DNA from: Actinobacteria bacterium 13_1_20CM_4_69_9
GTDB taxonomy: Bacteria; Actinomycetota; Thermoleophilia; Gaiellales; Gaiellaceae
DNA: 9,269 nt
Direction: 5' to 3'
Assembly: GCA_001920085.1 (NCBI GenBank)
Contig: MNJC01000084.1
Location: 1 to 9,269, forward strand
Positions 4,544 through 9,269 of this stretch are shown piece by piece. Position 1 is the stretch's first letter. Each line of letters opens with the position of its first letter. Below the pieces are notes generated by a model. It did no database searches, had not been told where the DNA came from, and saw nothing but the letters and a program-made list of their open reading frames with translations. The position numbers and the translations under genes are program-made.

Positions 4544-6118
4544 TCAGCGCGCCGTCGTGATCGTCGCGCGATAGGACGATGACGACGCTCCCTGCTCGGG
4601 CAGGTAGACGTCGAGGTAGACGTATGTGCCGCGCCGCGTGCGGTTCCGGAAGGCGACGTTCTCCGGATGGTCTCCGTCGTAGCCGCTGCCGTCGAGCAGA
4701 TGCTTGCGGCGCACGGCCCCGGTGATCAGAACCGACGGCGTGGTCGCGTTCCAGAGCTCGACGTCCGCATCGCCCGACACGGTCACGCGGATCGCGACGC
4801 GGTTCCGCGCCGGGACCCACACGCGGTAGACGTCCTCGGGATCCTCGGTGACGTCGAGCCTGGCGCTGAGCGTCGCGCTGCCGTGACCCGGCGACGTCAG
4901 CGGCGACGCCGCGTTGCGGAAGAGCTTTCCGTCGACGACCTCGTAGACATCGTCGTTCGGCTCGCCGGGATCGACGGCCGGCGCGTCCCTGGAGAGCGCG
5001 GCCGGCACGTTCAACAGACCCCAGCCGCTGTCCTCGTCGAACCCGGGCGTGCCGATGTCCGTCGCCGACCAACGCATCAGGTCGAACAGCTGCGTCACGT
5101 CGAGCTCGGGCCGGCGCGTCCACACCCAGGCCGCCGCGCCGGCGACGAGCGGCGCCGAGAAGCTCGTGCCGTCCGCGGTCGCGTAGCCGGACGGGCTGAC
5201 CCACGTCGGCACCGCGACGGGAATGTTCTCGCCCGGCGCGGCGAGGTCGATCGCGAGCGACCTGTTGGAGAAATCGGAGGAGTGGTTCTGCTGATCCGTC
5301 GCCGCAACCGTGAGCACGTGCGGGAGGGCGGCCGGCGAGTGGCGCGCGTTGCCTTCGCGGTAGTCGTTGCCGGCGGCCGCGACGACGAGCGAGCCGCTGC
5401 CGAAGGCAACGTCGAGCTCGTCTGCAAGCAGCCGGTCGTAGCCGTCGAAGCCGAAGCTCATGTTGATCACGCTCTGGCCGGCGTCGAGCGCATGCTCGAT
5501 GCCCTGGATCACGTCGCTGACGTACATCGGCCCGGTATCCCATTCCGCGAGCACAGCCTGCGGATAGATGCCGACGAGGCCGATGCCGTTTTCCGGCGCC
5601 GCCGCGACGGAGCTGACGGCGGTGCCGTGCGCCTCGTCTTCGGCCCCGATCGTCGACTGCGCGTCGAGGAGCGTCGTGTTCGGCCGCCCGGCGAACTCGG
5701 GGTGACCGACGTCGAGGCCGCTGTCGATGACGGTGACGCGCTTCCCCGGCCCCGGCGGCACGACGCGGTCGGCGCCGACCGCCGCACGCCACCACTCGAA
5801 TCCTGCGAACGGCTCCGCCGCTGCGCGTTGCGGCTTCACCGCGCGGTCGGCTTCGACTGCGAGCGGGTGCAACCCCAGCGCGATGCGCTCCGCGTGCGCG
5901 GCCGGAAGCCGCCAGACACCGAGCCGTCGCGATACGAGCGTCGCGCCGGGCACGCGCCGCCCGCGCGGGAGCTGGATCAGGGCGTACGCGTGCGCGCGCA
6001 GCGACATCAGCTCGACGACGCCGGGTGTCGACCGGCCCACCTGCAGCTTCCCCGCGCCGGCAGGCGGCGCGACGACGAGCGCAGCGAATACGACCGCGAT
6101 GACCCCTACGCGCCGCAT
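4544..6118 (-). CDS. Secreted subtilisin-like serine protease (S8 family)
   Basis: The 524-residue protein has a signal peptide at 1-22 (MRR, hydrophobic core, A-G-A before GK). Residues of about 25-105 look like an I9-type propeptide. The S8 catalytic domain spans about 108-376. Triad residues are D132 (VTVIDSGLDVGHPEF), H164 (DEAHGTAVSSVAAA) and S319 (DGTSFSAPLVAGAAA); the oxyanion asparagine is N251 (AAAGND). SGWGLLNVPAAL closes the domain. Residues 383-524 begin DPGEPNDDVYEV, the usual opening of a pre-peptidase C-terminal-like beta domain, perhaps for substrate or surface binding. It would act outside the cell on proteins; the substrate is unknown. The ATG at 6118 is chosen because the signal peptide begins there. 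TACGGT lies 6 nt upstream, and GGTGA could serve as a weak ribosome-binding site. It lies 32 bp downstream of the DedA gene on the same strand. Confidence 0.93.
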   Translation of the reverse strand: MRRVGVIAVVFAALVVAPPAGAGKLQVGRSTPGVVELMSLRAHAYALIQLPRGRRVPGATLVSRRLGVWRLPAAHAERIALGLHPLAVEADRAVKPQRAAAEPFAGFEWWRAAVGADRVVPPGPGKRVTVIDSGLDVGHPEFAGRPNTTLLDAQSTIGAEDEAHGTAVSSVAAAPENGIGLVGIYPQAVLAEWDTGPMYVSDVIQGIEHALDAGQSVINMSFGFDGYDRLLADELDVAFGSGSLVVAAAGNDYREGNARHSPAALPHVLTVAATDQQNHSSDFSNRSLAIDLAAPGENIPVAVPTWVSPSGYATADGTSFSAPLVAGAAAWVWTRRPELDVTQLFDLMRWSATDIGTPGFDEDSGWGLLNVPAALSRDAPAVDPGEPNDDVYEVVDGKLFRNAASPLTSPGHGSATLSARLDVTEDPEDVYRVWVPARNRVAIRVTVSGDADVELWNATTPSVLITGAVRRKHLLDGSGYDGDHPENVAFRNRTRRGTYVYLDVYLPEQGASSSSYRATITTAR

Positions 6119-6124
6119 CGGGTC

Positions 6125-6130
6125 ACCGTA
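6125..6130 (-). promoter_or_regulatory. Candidate -10 element for the subtilisin-like protease gene
   Basis: Read on the minus strand, TACGGT (6130 to 6125) is a TANNNT hexamer with exactly 6 nt before the ATG at 6118. It lies in the 32 bp gap after the DedA gene. The protease could therefore be transcribed on its own as a leaderless message, rather than only by read-through from DedA. The overlapping GGTGA could instead be a weak Shine-Dalgarno. Confidence 0.35.
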
Positions 6131-6150
6131 GACGGGTTGTCGGCGGTCGA

Positions 6151-6750
6151 CTACCCCCTTTTGCGCAGCCAACGAGCGCCTTCGACCGAGGCCGCCACCG
6201 ATGCGGCGATGCCGAACGCGACGAGCAGCGCGTACAGCGGATGGTTCTCGAAGAGCCGCCCGCCGAGGTATCCGAGCAGCGCCCCGTAGAGCGCCCACAG
6301 AACGGCGGCGACGAAGATGTACGGCACGAAGCGCATCAGCCACCGCACACGGACCAGGCCGGACGTGAACGTGGTCGCGGTGCGTCCGCCGGGAATGAAG
6401 CGCGCCACGATCAGGATGTAGGTGCCTCGCTCCTTCAGGAAGCGCCTGGCCCAGTCGAGCCGCGCCTGGGCGCGCTCGCCGCTGAAGAAACGGTCGACGA
6501 CGGGCTGGCCCGCGAAGCGGCCGAGCGCGTACGACGTGTTGTCGCCGACGAACGCGCCCGCAGCGCCGACGACGATCACGACGGGCAGGGAGAGCTGCCC
6601 TCGGGCGGCCTGGATCCCGCACACGATCATCGCCGTCTCGCTGGGCAGCGCGGGGAAGACCGCGTCCCCGGCGCAGATCCCGAAGAGGAGCGGATACGTC
6701 CACATCGACCCCGTCAGCGCGTCGATCAGGCCGTTGAGGAAGGCGAGCAT
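6151..6750 (-). CDS. DedA-family (VTT domain) inner-membrane protein
   Basis: This 199-residue membrane protein is of normal DedA length. Hydrophobic stretches lie at about 18-30, 53-75, 111-120 (re-entrant), 140-163 and 172-190. Family signatures are D29-A-V-F-P-A-L-P-S-E38 near the N-terminus and ARFIPGGRTATTFTSG at 116-131, with the paired glycines and arginine of the VTT (SNARE-associated) domain. GGQLFENH-like GGRLFENH precedes the last helix, and the tail WLRKRG is basic and likely cytoplasmic. DedA proteins are linked to lipid-carrier flipping (undecaprenyl phosphate, phosphatidylethanolamine), proton-dependent homeostasis and drug tolerance; which applies here cannot be told. ATG 6750 is chosen because the hydrophobic N-terminus starts there. 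No Shine-Dalgarno or TANNNT is visible. It is divergent from the CaiB/BaiF gene by 18 bp. Confidence 0.9.
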   Translation of the reverse strand: MLAFLNGLIDALTGSMWTYPLLFGICAGDAVFPALPSETAMIVCGIQAARGQLSLPVVIVVGAAGAFVGDNTSYALGRFAGQPVVDRFFSGERAQARLDWARRFLKERGTYILIVARFIPGGRTATTFTSGLVRVRWLMRFVPYIFVAAVLWALYGALLGYLGGRLFENHPLYALLVAFGIAASVAASVEGARWLRKRG

Positions 6751-6753
6751 CAC

Positions 6754-6759
6754 TATCGT
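6754..6759 (+). promoter_or_regulatory. Candidate -10 element for the CaiB/BaiF gene
   Basis: TATCGT is a TANNNT hexamer ending 9 nt before the ATG at 6769, inside the 18 bp between two divergent starts. It predicts a transcript with a leader of only a few nucleotides. No Shine-Dalgarno is present. Any -35 would lie inside the DedA coding region. Confidence 0.35.
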
Positions 6760-6768
6760 CGAGCGCGT

Positions 6769-7809
6769 ATGGACAAAGCATTCCTGCCGCTGGACGGGGT
6801 GCGGGTCATCGATGTGACGAGCTCGCTGGCCGGGCCCTACTGTACGGAGATCCTCGCCGCGCTCGGCGCCGACGTCGTCAAGGTCGAGCATCCGGACCGT
6901 GGCGACGAGGCTCGCGAGTGGGGACCGCCTTTCTGGGAGGGCGCGAGCGTCATGTTCTACGCGGCGAACCTGAGCAAGCGCTCGCTCGCGCTCGACGTCA
7001 AGCGGGGACGGGACGTGCTGCTCCGTCTCCGTGACCGCGCGGGCTACGACCCGCTGCTCCAGGCGTTCGGCGGGATCATCAGCGTGACCGGCGAGCCCGG
7101 CCGGCCTGGCGTGCGGGTCGGCACGTCGCTTGTCGACCAGGGAACGGGTATGTGGGCTGCGCTCGGCATCCTCGCCGCGCTACACGCCGGCGGCGGGCGC
7201 ACCGTCGACGTCTCGCTGTTCGAGACCGCCGTCGCACTGCTGCCGTACCAGGTGACCGCGTATCTCGGCACGGGCGGCGTGCCTGGCCGTCACGGCACGG
7301 CGTTCCCGCTGATCGCGCCGTATCAGGTGTTCCAGGCCGCCGACGGCGACGTGATGATCGCGGCGGCGAACGATCGGCTGTTCGTGCGGCTGTGCGAGGC
7401 GCTCGGGCTGGACACGCTCCCGACCGAAGCGCGCTTCGCCACGAACCCCGACCGGCTGGCGCACCGCGAGGAGCTGGCGGCGCTGATCCAGGCGCGCGTC
7501 GCCGAGACGTCGCGTGACGAGCTGCTTGCGCGACTCGCCGATGCGGGAGTCCCCGCGGCGCCGGTCAACGACGTCGGCCAGGTCGCCGACCACGAGCAAA
7601 CGGCCGCGCTCGGCCTGATCCAGGAAAGCCCCGCGCCAACCGTCGCGCTTCCGCTCTCCTTCGACGGAGAGCGAGCTCTGCACCGATCGCCACCGCCGCG
7701 GCTCGGCGAGCACACGACCGAGATCCTGCGCGAGGCGGGCTACGCCGAGGAGGCGATCGCGAGCCTCGCTGCGGAAGGAATCGTGCGCGACCCGCGTCTA
7801 GGCACGTAG
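6769..7809 (+). CDS. CaiB/BaiF-family CoA-transferase with an apparent in-frame internal deletion
   Basis: Type III CoA-transferases move CoA between an acyl-CoA and a free acid in the cytosol. The 346-residue protein opens with LDGVRVIDVTSSLAGPYCTEILAALGADVVKVEHP-type sequence, typical of the family. It keeps GYDPLLQAFGGIISVTGEPG (92-111), VRVGTSLVDQGTGM with the probable catalytic Asp at 123, and VDVSLFETA (146-154). The second-domain blocks PYQVFQAADGDVMIAAAND and GVPAAPVNDV are also present. Most relatives are 380-410 long. The run LLRLRDRA (84-91) normally leads into a segment of about 47 residues with the NFRPG-type CoA loop and NPRLVYCSISGFGQTGP strand; here it passes straight to GYDP. 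Loss of that core strand and loop would probably disable CoA binding, yet the frame stays open to the end. It may be a young pseudogene, an altered protein or an assembly error. The ATG at 6769 fits the family N-terminus. It is 9 bp upstream of the decarboxylase gene. Confidence 0.85.
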   Translation: MDKAFLPLDGVRVIDVTSSLAGPYCTEILAALGADVVKVEHPDRGDEAREWGPPFWEGASVMFYAANLSKRSLALDVKRGRDVLLRLRDRAGYDPLLQAFGGIISVTGEPGRPGVRVGTSLVDQGTGMWAALGILAALHAGGGRTVDVSLFETAVALLPYQVTAYLGTGGVPGRHGTAFPLIAPYQVFQAADGDVMIAAANDRLFVRLCEALGLDTLPTEARFATNPDRLAHREELAALIQARVAETSRDELLARLADAGVPAAPVNDVGQVADHEQTAALGLIQESPAPTVALPLSFDGERALHRSPPPRLGEHTTEILREAGYAEEAIASLAAEGIVRDPRLGT

Positions 7810-7812
7810 ATT
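7807..7812 (+). promoter_or_regulatory. Candidate -10 element for the PLP-decarboxylase gene, overlapping the CaiB/BaiF stop codon
   Basis: TAGATT is a TANNNT hexamer with exactly 6 nt before the ATG at 7819; its first three bases are the TAG stop of the upstream gene. There is no Shine-Dalgarno in the 9 bp gap. A leaderless transcript is therefore possible, but a stop codon supplies the TAG by chance in any tight gene pair, so this site is weaker evidence than the others. Confidence 0.3.
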
Positions 7813-7818
7813 CAGACG

Positions 7819-9210
7819 ATGGCGGACACGCGCGCGCTGCTTCGACGCACGGCCGAGCTGGCGGCCGACTTCCTCGACTCACTCGAGGACCGGCCCGTGT
7901 TCCCTCAGCTCTCCGCGGACGAGCTGCGTTCGCGGCTGCGCGTACCGCTCCAGGAGGAGCCGCTCGAGCCGGAGCAGGTCGTGGAGGAGCTCGCGGCCGC
8001 CGCCGACCCGGGCATCGTCGCGATTCCGAGCGGCCGGTATTTCGGCTTCGTGATCGGCGGCGGCCTGCCAGCCGCGCTGGCGAGCGACTGGCTCACATCG
8101 ACGTGGGACCAGAACGCCGGCCTCTACGTGGGCGGGCCGGCGGCGTCGGTCGTCGAGCAGGTCGTGCGCGGATGGGTGTGCGAGCTGCTGGCGCTCCCGC
8201 CCGATGCGTCGATCGGCCTCGTCACCGGCTCGCAGATGGGCAGCGTCACGGCGCTCGCTGCCGCGCGCTACCGCGTGCTCGAGCGCGCGGGATGGGACGT
8301 CGCACGTGACGGGTTGGCGGGCGGGCCTCGCGTCCGGGTGCTCGTCGGCGAGAAGCGGCACGTCACGATCGACCGCGCGCTGCGGCTGCTCGGGCTCGGC
8401 GCCCCCGAGCCCGTGGCAGCCGACGGCCAGGGACGCATGGACGCGGGCGCGCTCCGTGCAGCCCTCGAGCGAGGCGAAGGTCCGACGATCGTCTGCGCGC
8501 AGGCCGGCGAGGTGAACACGGGCGCCTTCGACCCGTTCGAGCAGATCGCGGAGGCGACCGCTGCGCACGGCGCATGGCTCCACGTCGACGGTGCTTTCGG
8601 GCTCTGGGCGGCGGCGAGCCCGCGCCTACGCGGGCTCGTGCGCGGCGTCGAGCATGCCGACTCGTGGATCACCGACGCGCACAAGTGGCTCAACGTTCCC
8701 TACGACTCGGCGCTCGTCCTCTGCAAGGACGGCGAGGCGCACCGTGCGGCGATGACGGTGAGCGCGTCGTACCTCATCCAGGACGACGGCGCGCGCACCG
8801 TGCGCGACCAGGTCGACTGGGTTCCGGAGTTCTCGCGCCGCGCGCGCGGCTTCGCCGTTTACGCGGCGCTGCGCTCCCTCGGCCGCAGCGGGCTCCGCGA
8901 CCTGGTCGAGCGAACATGCGAGTGCGCGCGGCAGTTCGCCGAGGGAATCGTCTCGGTGCCCGGTGTCGAGCTGGTCAACGAGGTCGTGTTGAACCAGGTG
9001 CTCTTCCGGTTCGCGAGCGACGAGGAGACCGACGACGTGCTGCGGCGCGTGCAGGACGCGGGGGACGTCTGGATGAGCGGCACGACGTGGGACGGCCGGC
9101 GGGCGATCCGCGTCTCGGTCTCGAACTGGCAGACGACCGAGGAAGAGATCGGCCTCGCGCTGAAGTCGTTCCGCGAGGCGCCTCAGCCCGCCCACGCGCC
9201 CGCGCGGTAG
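7819..9210 (+). CDS. Group II PLP-dependent decarboxylase / aspartate aminotransferase-fold protein
   Basis: The 463-residue protein fits the Pyridoxal_deC family (glutamate and aromatic amino acid decarboxylases). Blocks in order are RYFGFVIGGGLPAALASDWL (73-92), TWDQNAG (95-101) and VTGSQMGSVTALAAAR (135-150, phosphate-binding loop). Next come H181, which would stack on the PLP ring (KRHVTIDRALRLLGLG), HVDGAFGLWAA with D257 for the pyridine nitrogen, and DAHKWLNVPYDSA with the Schiff-base lysine K289. FSRRARGFAVYAALRSLG (338-355) and ISV-like RVSVSNWQT (431-439) complete the fold. No key residue is missing. It would decarboxylate an amino acid in the cytosol; the substrate is not predictable, and some relatives are annotated merely as aminotransferase-family. 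The Ala/Pro-rich last ten residues look unstructured. The ATG at 7819 is 9 bp after the CaiB/BaiF stop, so the two may be co-transcribed, though no shared pathway is obvious. Confidence 0.9.
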   Translation: MADTRALLRRTAELAADFLDSLEDRPVFPQLSADELRSRLRVPLQEEPLEPEQVVEELAAAADPGIVAIPSGRYFGFVIGGGLPAALASDWLTSTWDQNAGLYVGGPAASVVEQVVRGWVCELLALPPDASIGLVTGSQMGSVTALAAARYRVLERAGWDVARDGLAGGPRVRVLVGEKRHVTIDRALRLLGLGAPEPVAADGQGRMDAGALRAALERGEGPTIVCAQAGEVNTGAFDPFEQIAEATAAHGAWLHVDGAFGLWAAASPRLRGLVRGVEHADSWITDAHKWLNVPYDSALVLCKDGEAHRAAMTVSASYLIQDDGARTVRDQVDWVPEFSRRARGFAVYAALRSLGRSGLRDLVERTCECARQFAEGIVSVPGVELVNEVVLNQVLFRFASDEETDDVLRRVQDAGDVWMSGTTWDGRRAIRVSVSNWQTTEEEIGLALKSFREAPQPAHAPAR

Positions 9211-9269
9211 ACCTGTCCCTCCAGGCGCCGGCCGAGCACCCCTTCCAGCCACTCCGAGGTCGCAATCAG
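9183..9269 (-). CDS. Probable 3' end of a convergent gene of unknown function (runs off the right edge)
   Basis: On the minus strand one frame is open from the window edge to TGA at 9185-9183. It encodes 28 residues starting LIATSEWLEGVLGRR and ending VYRAGAWAG. The sequence has balanced, protein-like composition, with Trp, Glu, Tyr and spaced hydrophobics, unlike the Arg/Ser-rich shadow frames of this GC-rich DNA. It would overlap the last 28 bp of the decarboxylase gene tail-to-tail. That fits the tight convergent spacing elsewhere in the window, and otherwise 9211-9269 would be empty. I do not recognise the family from this fragment. Confidence 0.35.
   Translation of the reverse strand: MIATSEWLEGVLGRRLEGQVYRAGAWAG

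Noticed and set aside
3015..4574. Long open frames antisense to the DUF255, protease (4667-6289) and decarboxylase genes
   Set aside because: They follow the third-position GC bias of real genes on the opposite strand. They contain Arg/Ala/Val/Asp-rich low-information sequence without recognisable motifs.
6119..6781. Extension of the protease frame upstream through the DedA gene
   Set aside because: The DedA frame has clear VTT motifs and membrane segments. The protease has a signal peptide starting at 6118, and the extended frame is Arg-rich shadow sequence.

Overview
The window is high-GC (roughly 70% by eye) and gene-dense. Protein style suggests an Actinomycetota genome, most plausibly a Thermoleophilia-like (Gaiellales/Solirubrobacterales) environmental lineage. 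The hints are a LivG with the LPYGTQKRVELARAL signature, a chaplin-like two-repeat secreted protein, a cyclase of the 'DTQGDAFF' subfamily, and many starts without a Shine-Dalgarno sequence. The taxon is inferred from family resemblance only.

Layout, left to right. (1) Minus strand: the 5' end of livF and a complete livG, overlapping by 4 nt, form the ATPase pair of a branched-chain amino acid ABC importer. (2) Only 20 bp separate livG from a plus-strand YbaK/EbsC-type aminoacyl-tRNA deacylase. (3) A 209 bp gap, the only sizeable one in the window, holds a candidate promoter and a predicted long-range RNA stem. It precedes a small secreted protein with two chaplin-like repeats. (4) A minus-strand DUF255 thioredoxin-domain protein (YyaL/SPATA20-like) starts 10 bp from a divergent plus-strand class III cyclase homologue. 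(5) A secreted minus-strand subtilisin-like protease and a DedA membrane protein follow. (6) Plus strand: a CaiB/BaiF CoA-transferase that appears to have lost about 47 internal residues, then a group II PLP-dependent decarboxylase. (7) The right edge holds the probable 3' end of a convergent minus-strand gene.

No mobile element, CRISPR array, tRNA or rRNA was seen, and no stretch over 300 bp lacks a gene. The genes do not form one pathway. They look like core and accessory metabolic, envelope and quality-control genes packed with gaps of 1-32 bp. The strongest window-wide signal is promoter architecture. Five of nine assessable starts have a TANNNT hexamer 6-9 nt upstream and a sixth has CATACT, with no Shine-Dalgarno sequence. 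This fits leaderless or near-leaderless transcription and explains how three divergent gene pairs can be only 10-20 bp apart. The chaplin-like gene is the clear exception, with a long leader and a strong purine-rich ribosome-binding site. The most unusual coding observation is the in-frame internal deletion in the CaiB/BaiF gene.
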